A DNA stretch of 64,000 bases from Bimuria novae-zelandiae CBS 107.79. Its lineage: Eukaryota; Ascomycota; Dothideomycetes; Pleosporales; Didymosphaeriaceae. Positions 55,696 through 64,000 of the stretch are shown piece after piece; position 1 is the stretch's first letter; every line of letters begins with the position of its first letter. Made by a program: the position numbers and the translations under genes. The notes under the pieces are model-generated. The model searched no databases. It was not told the DNA's origin and saw only the letters and a program-made list of their open reading frames with translations. The DNA lies in contig ML976768.1 of NCBI GenBank assembly GCA_010015655.1, positions 1 to 64,000 on the forward strand. Direction: 5' to 3'.

Positions 55696-57135
55696 TCAGG
55701 GATCCACAGGTTGTCCACCCATCTTTCTCCACATCGTCTCTCTGCTCCAGCTTCGTCTGTTCTGACCCGCCAGCCAGTCTTCACTCCTTGGTCCATTCTG
55801 CCCTTCGACGTTCTTTGTGTTCGTCTTTTCCACGCTCCCATCACAGTACATGGCGAAGCCATCCAGCTCCAGTGTTTTGATCACAGTATTGATCTTCAGG
55901 TACGGCTTGTCCAATGTGACACCCGATTTATCCTGGTTACACAGCTTCCTTCTTAGCTTCTCGTTCGTCAGCTCAGGGAAGTTCACATTATTCGTACGGA
56001 TCTGTGTCGGGTCCAAAGCCACTCCATCGTCAGACCAGCCTCCGCTGTACGTGTAGTTGACATACTCGACTTCGAATACGGGCTTACCGATGGAGTTGGG
56101 CCGCGGCGCGGTCGTAAAATTGCTGTAGACGGTGCAGTTGAGATACTGTACGCACTCCTCTGATATGGCGAAGTCGACGTCGTCGAATATGTCGCCGAGG
56201 ATCTCGATGCAGGTCTTGATACCGACGGACATTCCCTTCAAGCGAGCGTACTCTGAGATCTTGTGCAGGTAAGCGACGGTATCGCTAGGAAGGATATCGG
56301 GCTTGAAGCCGTTGTCGTTCGAGTAGACGTCTGTTTCGTTGTCAACGAGCGGGAATTCTTAAATTTAGCAGCTGGAAAACGCACCAACGTTATCGGGCTC
56401 GATAGCATCACAGCCATTTTGTGCCGCTAGGTCGATTCGCTTCTTGATCACTTTAAACACGTTGTCTCTCCTAATGTCAAGGTACTTCTCCCCTGGCCAA
56501 TCAGGCAGCTCTTTTCCCAGTTCCTTCTTATCAAAGTCCTTATAGTCTGATCTCCATGATTCAGCCGTGGCTGCACTGAAGTAGCATATCGTGCGCTATT
56601 CAAGTTCCTTCATCTTTGTAATTGTTTCTGCCGGTGTCCAAAACATATCGATCTCGTATACGCCTGTGTTGGGTCTGATGTAGCCCTGGTCAACATCAGG
56701 AATGCCAGTAAGGATAAACTGAATCTTGGATTTCATCGGCGGGGTCCAATAGGTAGGCGACTGTCTCGCCGATGGGTTGATGCGGGAGGTGGCGACGGAA
56801 GACGAGATTGGTAGATCTTTCGTTGGAAGGCCATTGATAACCCTTCCCAGCAAAGTCGCAGCTATAATGAGATACGCGAGGATGATGGATTGGTTGCTAG
56901 TGGATAACTCCAACTCGAACGCCCTAGGTGAGACTGGAGTAGGCCGATGCGGTCTTTTTGAGAGATTGCGACCGGTGCATACCAGGTTACACTTCCCATT
57001 CCATGTGTCACCACACGCGTAAAGACTAACAGCGGCTATCATCTCTCGTCGAGGAAGATGGGCGACCCGGCTGAGTGACTCCAGGTAACCTGACTGCCGA
57101 TACTGAGTCAAAACGCAGGCTACTGCAGGGCTCAC
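55696..57135 (-). pseudogene. GH114 glycoside hydrolase (endo-alpha-1,4-polygalactosaminidase type), interrupted by stops
   Basis: Minus-strand reading in one phase gives a membrane segment (SIILAYLIIAATLLGRVI, ~56,890-56,835) and a Ser/Pro-rich linker. The GH114 domain follows: YWTPPMKSKIQFIL, YEIDMFWTPAETITKM, ICYFSA (~56,580), WPGEKYLDIR (~56,500), NGCDAIEPDNVGAF (~56,410-56,370), GFKPDILPSD, and VDFAISEECVQY with GKPVFEVEY to the C-terminus. GH114 enzymes cleave galactosaminogalactan-type polymers. Stops interrupt it: TAG at 56,596-56,598 just before RTICYF, and two TAA at 56,365-56,367 and 56,359-56,361. No plausible intron removes them. The true start is uncertain. Confidence 0.75.
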
Positions 57136-57796
57136 TTTACACTTCGATGGGCGGGATAGGAGAGAACTGTACTAATCTAAGCAGTGTCACACTTACAAGG
57201 ATGCAGATCATGGAAAGTCGAATATATCCAAACTGGAGCGGATAGACTCCCAATTGCCGGCTAAGATCCTCCGGAAACGGTAATAGCCAGATATTGTGCA
57301 CATGCAGTCCAATGAACATCGATTATTATTGGAACCCCTCAATCTAATGGAGATTTCGTCTTAGATGATATTGCATTGTCGATTTTGACATGGTCCTAGT
57401 AGCGATACCACCTGAGCTCGGAGTAGCGGGCGAGGGTTGGCGCGTCCTTCCGGAGCTGTGCGTCAGGTGTCAGGGAGCAATCTTGAGCTGTTCTCCTGAA
57501 TGCGCTGCGAATCTTTAGCCGTTCTTTGTACTCGTCAGGTTTGATAATCGAAACGCGCTGTTAGATAAATTACCGAAAGCGAACACAAATTCATTTTCTT
57601 TTTTCGGTTACGGTACGTAGCGCATGTGCAGTGTTCCCGTCGTCTTACATTGTGCGAGCACGGATCCTCTACGATGGCGAAGCAAAGTCAGAAGGCACAC
57701 AATAGACACAAACTCTCGTGCAATTAACCCGACGCGTATCACCACTGGGATTTCCCAGTCATCGAACCCAGTCTCCTCCCGGCGTCGCTTGCGAAT
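57136..57796. other. Spacer with a possible orphan exon on the minus strand
   Basis: A minus-strand open stretch at 57,560-57,396 follows a good 3' splice site (ATCTAACAG). It reads KPDEYKERLKIRSAFRR, followed by a LRWYRY end and TAG. It could be the last exon of an unrecognised gene, but no upstream exon is clear. The rest shows nothing. Confidence 0.3.
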
Positions 57797-58627
57797 TTAA
57801 GAGGGTCGTAGTTTAGATTTGGTCTCAGCTCCTTCAATCTTCCACCGACATGTAGGGCAAGCGCAAGTGAACTTTTCTCCGTTGTCCGAGCCGTTCTTTA
57901 TCTTTTAAACAGCGAGGGTCGTTGGGTACACGAACGATCCCAGGTTCTTTGGTGCCCAGACGAACTCCTTTCGGTGAACTCCCTTCTCCTTCTTGTGTCG
58001 TCAGACTTTTTCTAGATTCCACGTCCATGGATTTGTCAAGCGGTATCGTGAGAGCCACGTCAGTGCGGCCCAAAGGTCTGGTTCTTGATCTTGCGCCACG
58101 TAATTCACGCGCAATCGCTGGTCAGCTTGATCGATTTTCCAGTCGGGCACCTCGGTTATGCATTTCCCACCGAACGCTGCCAAAGCTGTTGTAGAAGCAT
58201 ATGGGTGACGGGCCTCGTGATCTCACAGCGTGCGCTTATAAAAGTATTCGAGGCCTTCGGCAAGGTCTTCCATTCCGTGTTGGAGCAGTATGTGGTCTTG
58301 TCGTAGCCACGCTATGTAACCCCATTTGTCAGAACCGAAGAGCGTTTGCCCCTTATATCTGCCAAAGTTGAAACGATAGTTGGCGCCAGGCACATTTGAA
58401 GCCACATCCGCAGCCCTAGACCTGACCTTGTTCGCCGTTTGTTGTTCTTTATTGTCATTGGTTAAGGAACCATCATCGGACTTTTCAGATATTTCAATGG
58501 TAAAAGCGGAATCCTCCATTCCAGCGGGTTTGGTTACGTCAGGCAGACCGTCAGGCAGGCCGTCAGAAGGTGGCCGGCGTTTTCTCTTCGAAATGGCCTA
58601 TTGGCCATGATCACGTTTAGGAGCCAT
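57797..58627 (-). pseudogene. Small DUF3820-like protein gene, interrupted by stops
   Basis: The frame starts MAPKRDHGQ at 58,627 and continues in phase to the TAA at 57,797-57,799, about 277 codons. Its core reads NYRFNFGRYKGQTL, then GYIAWLRQDHILL (~58,380-58,290). This resembles the FGKYKGKTL...YIxWL pattern of the DUF3820 / exodeoxyribonuclease X C-terminal-like domain. A basic KRKRR stretch and a GLPDGLPD repeat precede it. In-frame stops include TAG after DHGQ, TGA after YFYKRTL and TGA after WNLEKV; the two TGA codons are consistent with CGA-to-TGA. The exact function is unknown. Confidence 0.6.
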
Positions 58628-59293
58628 GTAGGCAGCGCAAAGCTTTGTGAAAAAGAAGGAAAGGTACTCATGGTTTGGGGAGCGGTTTCTCTCCAGACGT
58701 TCCTTTGTTGGGAAGGGCAGTCCCGTGGCGTTGGGAGAAGGCTGTTCAGACATGTCCCCCGCTATAACGCAAAACGATGGCGGGCCTACCAGGGTCGTTG
58801 CGATATCAATCAGGCCTTTTTGACACGCCACAGTGGAATATTATGCATATTAGGGATACTTTTTGAAGTTTTAGTGTACCACGTCTGGGGGGTGAGCTAG
58901 CGCCACGAAAGAAATCGGCGTGGTTCAATGTTGAGCCAGAAACTATGGTACCCGCTAGAAAAGGTACCGTTGCCATGCGCGCAGCTCGCACACGTGGAAA
59001 GCGACAAAATAGCTCTGGAGAGAAATGCCTGAGGTGTTTCAGTCTATAGTCGGGTTCGGCATACGTCGATGCGGCATTGGAACTCGGAGTCTTTGGATTT
59101 GAATAGTAAGATACGGCTCCCGTCTGCGACTGGGAGGGTAAACATGGAGACGCAGCTGCTGGGTGCCTTTGCTTTCTGAACGAAAGCTACAATCGCTTTG
59201 GGACTGCGGTTCATCTTCCGACTATACCGATCGAATCACGTTGAAATATCTCTTGTAGCTTGACAGCCATCCTAGCTGCGGTTAGATAGATTT
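58628..59293. other. Spacer without recognised gene
   Basis: Frames on both strands (58,601-58,900; 58,598-58,831; 58,806-58,991) have no recognisable domain, so I treat them as chance. No repeats were seen. Confidence 0.4.
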
Positions 59294-61395
59294 TCATTCT
59301 TTCAAGTCGAAAGGCCAGATTTCTCCAAGGTCGTCCTCATCTTTGATTGGCTCGTCTTGGTCGGGTTGCTCGTTTCCTAAGATTTCTCGTCGCATCCCCT
59401 CAAATGTTTCCTGATGCGCCAACTCAGTTGATTCCCAGTGCTCAGAAGGAACCCAGCCGTCAGATGAACTATTGAGCGGACCCGAGAGACCATGTTTCAA
59501 CTGTTGGGCGTCTTCGAACAGCTTGTAATCCTTCTGATGAGTCAGGATTTCATCGGGTGAGGGTAGTGGGAACGGACACGGTTCCGCAAAGCCAAGCTCT
59601 TTCCAGTGTAGCGATGTCTGGATGAGCTCCTCACGGAAAACGACGGCCCCATCCTCCCAGGTTCTGTAGCAATAACGAAACGGCCCAAATAGAGCTTCGT
59701 CCATAGATCTAGCAGCTGAAAGCTTTGGAGCTAATATTCGAATGCTGACATCGAACGCTTTGGCACACGCCTCACTTTGGGTTCGATCCTATCTTCATCC
59801 AAAAGATCAAGAACGGGTTGTGCGAAATCTGGTACCTCATCTGCGTACCAGAAAGCTAGTTCAATGCTAGACGATTGCCAATTGTAACGGTTAAGAATAT
59901 TCTACTTAGAAGGAGCAGAAGATTAGCATTTTGCTTCCCATACCAGTCAATTATGGCCGAGATAACGGTGGGATATTCCTCTAGGACGAATATTTATGCA
60001 GATCAGGGTTAAAAATTACAGGAGCGGCTGCTTGTCGAACGCGAGGGTCCTCGGCCATCCTGCTTTTTACCGCGCGACCGTATTCTAGCAGCCGATGATG
60101 TGTTTCGATAGATCCATAGTAGCGTGGACGTTTTGGGAAAGACCCGGCCGGTGGTAGTCTAGAGATTCCGGCGTCAATTAGACCGTTACAATGTGCGGCA
60201 AGATCAGGCCCTGAGGATGCCGCTCAGTGTTTTGCCAGTTTCGAGGCGCATGGAGTAACTTAAAGGGTCCGCGATTGGTTTTGACATTATGATAATATCT
60301 GGATTGTCCAACGTTAGTCCCAGTAGGTAGCTCCGCAATGAGGACCGATGCAGAACTCCTGGTTTGATGATAGCTTTGGAGTGGTGAGGTACGGGGTGTA
60401 GGCCGGAAAGTTGAGGTCGTTAAGTTCTTTCAGCTTTTGGCATATTGCCCGTATTCACCTCATTTGATCACTCCCGCACATAGTTGGCCATTTTTCGTGC
60501 GAGGAAATTCCCGGTGCGTGTTCCATGATAATGTACTCGCTACCAATGGAAATTGAAGCGTCATCGCTCCACTCCAGTATACTTTGTATAGGAATACTGG
60601 TCTCGGCCTGTACTAGAAAGGTCAAAACTGTCAGTAATTCGGCCTGTTCTGAGCGACCACTTTGGTGCAGAACCTACGAAACTTGATAGTCGCAGCCTCG
60701 GAATTTGTTGTCAACCTCTGTGCCCCTGCCAGTGGGAATGGCAGTCTTGCAACAACGCGTTTCCCGTCATCGGTGTAAAATATGAAAACTCTGTTGAAGC
60801 CCCCTTACTTCTCGTGATACGAAGTGATAGAGCGGGCGCCAGGACAAAGCGCTACAACTCTACGACATAGTGCATCGAAATCAAATTGTACAATGCGCGC
60901 ATCCCACTGTAGCACATCCTGACGAAGCCATCGCCCACTTGTGTAGTTGTAAGGATCAGGGCTTGCGATCACCTTAGTGCTCCAGTCATAATACATAATA
61001 CGAAAGAGGGAGGGCTGCCTAGACTGCTTACTGTCCCCAGTCGATTCCATCATCTGTCTTGAACAAAAAGATTTCGCGTGACCGAGAAAGAATTCTTTAG
61101 AAATTATAAGACGTGCTGACGCCAGGGCGTCCGCGCGACGGAGAAGTGTCGAAGTCCTGCTTGAAGGTGCATACTGCGTGTGGAGAAGGTGCGACAGGAA
61201 GTGAGGTGCCCTGCTTGAGACGGTGCGATGCATTGGTCCTCCCACTCCAAAGCCAGATATGTATTGACTTAATCGGATGAAGAATGGACTGCTAGGAAAG
61301 GCTTGAGTTGATTGTTTGAGTGACAGGAACTCCCGCACAGTCCATGCTTGCCGAGGCGCGGAATTTAAACCGCGACACGTGCACAACCCGTGCAA
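59294..61395 (-). pseudogene. APH / AIM9-like kinase-fold protein, frameshifted and interrupted
   Basis: Segments in order on the minus strand: a Ser/Arg-rich N-terminus (possible mitochondrial presequence), YNYTSGRWLRQD and VQFDFDALCRRV (~60,950-60,870), then GGFNRVFIFYTDDGKRVVAR (~60,800-60,745, nucleotide-binding loop and Lys region). SDDASISIGSEYIIMEHAPG follows (~60,565-60,505), then FPAYTPYL, YCIGPHCGA-like sequence and PDLHK (~60,015, catalytic-loop equivalent). An IIDW block (~59,958) is followed by an intact 136-residue tail with GPFRYCYRTWEDGA and LHWKELGF. Stops include the TAA after SYHEK at 60,805-60,807, and several frame changes are needed. Family: phosphotransferase enzyme (APH) group, AIM9-like, usually mitochondrial. 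Confidence 0.75.
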
Positions 61396-62148
61396 GCTTC
61401 AACACATGTGCAGGTCCATTATGATTTGCACTGAGTGATGCTACTGTAGACCAATCGATTTTTTTGTATCCTCAGTGCCGCTCTTTTATATTCGAGTTAC
61501 ACTGGTCGCGGTATTTCATCAACGTATGTGGGCAGGCAGGCAGGCATATGAGGACAACAAGCTGTATTGCTATCTGCAGAAAAGAGTATGTGGAGTGAGG
61601 AGTCTGCTGTTGAGCGGAGAGAAAGAGAGAGAGCGAGGGGGGGGGGAGTATCTGTTGAGTCCCTAGTCCATGCATCTGAGTAGTACCTTCCATGTATACC
61701 ACCTATGACGTCAGTCACGTGGCTACAACGTATCTCTGCCCAGACTAAAATACTCTACTTAACCTCGGCACCGCCCCGTTGTGCTCTACCGTAAACGTTA
61801 CGCTCACTAACGGACAACCCGCAATTGTCAACAACTTAGGGTTCCAACAGAAATCTCGTCGTCCGTCCCTCAACCCCGCCCCTACCTTCAACTGGCGGCC
61901 GGCAAACACTATTCCGTTGGGTTGGTGCTATCGTGATGCGAGCGGTTTTCCTGCCGTCTGCACGCTTTGCTCCAGTGATGTACACCGGTAGAATTTCCAT
62001 GGATTTTATCCGTATCCGTTCCGTTCCATAACTCCATGGAACTCCATGGAGAAGTGGCACTAACCAACTGTAGTATAGCACCTACCTACTCAAATTAGTC
62101 GTAACGTACGTGTAGTAACCTAACATTGCGCGGTTGTTAGAGGTTTTA
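61396..62148. other. Intergenic, simple-sequence tracts only
   Basis: It contains a purine tract (GAGAGAAAGAGAGAGAGCG, then a run of nine Gs) at 61,615-61,650, a GGCA repeat at 61,532-61,545, and a twice-repeated ACTCCATGGA at 62,030-62,050. Short frames have no recognisable product. Confidence 0.4.
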
Positions 62149-62563
62149 TGTTAAGATCTATTGAGATCCAACATGACGCGGACGGGGCACTGGCACTTAT
62201 CCGTGCGCCTAGCTAAGATTCCTGACTTAGCCACGAGTCACGTGACAAGTCACGCGTCCCAGAAATATCTTGTCACATGGGACTTTGGGACTCTTAGGAT
62301 TATTAGGATTCATAGGACAGGACTTATATATAGAAACGTTAAAGATAGACTTTCTATCTTTATATTTAACCTCGTTTATAAATCTATTATTTAGATTATA
62401 CTTAGACTTTTATTAATTTATTTATAACCGCGTACTACTTTTAATACTAATACCGTATTAATACTCGTAAGCTATTAGTAAATCCTTTTTTTACCTTATT
62501 AGTACTCTTGCCTAAGAACTAATCTTAATCCTACAGGACTAGCTACCCCTTAGGAATTTAATA
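62149..62563 (+). repeat. LTR, 415 bp, 5' end of a Gypsy-type remnant
   Basis: It starts TGTTAAGATC and ends GAATTTAATA (from GATCTTAACA). It shares the CTTATATATAGAAACG TATA stretch (~62,320) and the AATCTATTATTTAGATTATA block with the LTRs at 34.6 and 48.7 kb. Left flank TTTTA (62,144-62,148) equals the five bases after it (62,564-62,568), which would suit a solo LTR. However, gag-like sequence follows at once, so a 5' LTR is equally possible. Confidence 0.75.
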
Positions 62564-62568
62564 TTTTA

Positions 62569-62990
62569 AACCCCCTTAAAATAAGTACTATAAGAACTCT
62601 TACCTCTTTTATAGCTTCTAATAGCACTAGTGTCTAACTAATAAAAGACGGTAAAAATAAGACGTATAAATCTAATTTATATAATAGTAATTATAAGCTT
62701 CTTAATATATAATTACTATAACTAGACTTATACTTCTTCAACTAAAATACTAATTTTAATAATTAGAAGAAATTTACTATTATAGTAATATATATATAAG
62801 GAGTAGTCGAAGAGTAGATCTGCCTATTTCTAGTTAAATGGATAGATATGGACTATAAGAACTAGGACGAGGACTATATAAATAGCTATACTAACGTAGT
62901 TAATATTATTAAGGACTACCCTAACTTTAAGAAGTGCCTTAAGCAACTATTTAGAATTACTAACAAAAATACTATAACTATCGGTATACA
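62569..62990 (+). pseudogene. Gypsy-type gag fragment, RIP-inactivated
   Basis: The plus strand reads LTSFIASNSTS, KDGKNKTYKSNLYNSNYK, then LLQLDLYFFNQNTNFNNQKK (~62,720-62,775) and KWIDMDYKN (~62,838). This pattern is typical of the start of fungal Ty3/Gypsy gag proteins (retrotrans_gag domain). Stops are frequent. Homology becomes unclear after about 62,990. Confidence 0.6.
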
Positions 62991-64000
62991 CATATCCCAT
63001 CGCCTAAGGCTACTTAATACTCCCTAACGTACTGCCTCGATCCTACTTTAGTCCGACTCGCACCGAGCCCATGTATACCTTCGTAGCACCCACGTTTATA
63101 GATAGAATATACTAATAGCAATATACAAGACAATTATTACTATTATTACCCGTACAATCGTATAAAGGCCTACTAACACTAATTAGTAATTATATAGTAG
63201 TTATAAATAGTTAGGTTAAAAGAAATAGAGCTTATAACTTTATACGTTCCCTAATTATTTATATTAATAATAGAGTTATCTATACTAAGTTTACTATTAG
63301 CTATATTAGGCGTCTTATATAGCTTAAGACTAATTATTCTAGCTATATTAAAGCATTTTAAAATATAGTTTATATATATACTAACCCCTATTTAGTCGCG
63401 CTTAACCTGTGTATAATCTAAAACTACTAATAAGTCCTTAGCAAATATAGCTAGCACGACATATATTAATAATAATAAATAGTAAAAAAAATAGCTAGTA
63501 ATAATAAAGGCTATACGCTTACACGAGAGGAGTTACTAAAACCTACTAATTTAAAGGTAAGAAAGTAGCGTTATATTAACCTAAAAACCTAGGATAATAA
63601 GATTAAAGCCCTAGATAATAAGGTAAACGTAACTATAGCAACGACGTATATCACGCGCGCGATTACGGACTACACAGATTAGCCTATAGTAGATGTAGAG
63701 CTCTTTAGTAAGTTCTATTAGGACTTTAAAGGATAAACTAAAGCCATATTCTGGCGTGCGTATACGGTATATACTAAGGAACTAAAGTAGATCCTCTACT
63801 TTAAGGGCGTGTACACTAGTTATATTAATATATTACTAAGTAAAGCTATAGCTAAATTACTGCGTATAGAAGATTACCTAAAGTAGCTAGATAATTAGTT
63901 CTAATTTATTACTTTTAATAAGCGGTTAGCCGCGTATATACTATAAGAGTAGATAATACTAAGATAATATACTATAGGATTAGTATAACCTATAAACGTA
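62991..64000 (+). other. RIP-decayed retroelement-like DNA to window end
   Basis: AT-rich sequence with a few short GC-richer blocks, for example GACTCGCACCGAGCCCATG near 63,055. A degenerate plus-strand reading at ~63,490-63,890 (including VDVELFSKFYQDFKG) matches no family that I know. Confidence 0.35.

Noticed and set aside
57730..57790. Possible tRNA (GGTTCGAT-like stretch on the minus strand)
   Set aside because: The T-arm does not pair correctly and no acceptor, D or anticodon arms were found.
1..64000. Starship-type giant element (captain tyrosine recombinase)
   Set aside because: No DUF3435 tyrosine recombinase reading was found. The DUF3505/RecQ pattern at 1-14 kb is a helicase family and the remaining mobile genes are LTR, pogo, mariner or piggyBac types.

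Overview
The window looks like filamentous ascomycete DNA (Pezizomycotina). Its left ~54 kb is an AT-rich, transposon-packed compartment showing the C-to-T / G-to-A decay typical of repeat-induced point mutation (RIP). Former coding frames are full of TAA/TAG, acidic catalytic residues have become Asn or Lys, and CpA seems largely replaced by TpA. No dinucleotide statistics or database searches were run. All family calls come from reading translations on both strands.

Layout. 1-11.5 kb: three head-to-tail, RIP-killed copies of a telomere-linked-helicase-like gene (DUF3505/C2H2 region, then RecQ-type helicase) on the minus strand. 11.5-14.3 kb: a second, divergent member of that family. 14.8-18.3 kb: a decayed Ty1/Copia pol. 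18.66-24.36 kb: a Ty3/Gypsy chromovirus with 215-bp LTRs and a TCTTA target duplication. 25.6-32.8 kb: a run of abutting DNA transposons (Tc1/mariner-like, piggyBac-like, second Tc1/mariner, a fold-back element with long arms, a 197-bp MITE). 33.2-35.0 kb: pogo transposase relic and an LTR fragment. 37.5-50.4 kb: a Fot1/Pot2-like pogo element split by an 11-kb Ty3/Gypsy chromovirus, which itself holds two further pogo elements and a solo LTR. 50.4-54.0 kb: two more pogo elements in tandem, each separated by a single TA.

54.0-62.1 kb has ordinary composition. It holds one intact-looking gene, a UstYa-like (DUF3328) oxidase with two introns. Three damaged minus-strand genes follow: a GH114 glycoside hydrolase, a small DUF3820-like protein, and an APH/AIM9-like kinase-fold protein. 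From 62.15 kb a further LTR and gag remnant continue to the window edge.

The layers of insertion can be ordered: pogo copy 1, then Gypsy B into it, then two pogo elements and a solo LTR into Gypsy B. The strongest non-routine signals are (i) a conserved 17-bp tandem-repeat spacing inside the terminal inverted repeats of four pogo subfamilies whose repeat sequences are unrelated, (ii) a pogo copy whose DNA-binding N-terminus and both termini differ from its neighbour while the catalytic region is shared, and (iii) the helicase array with constant junctions at a GGGTTAG motif.
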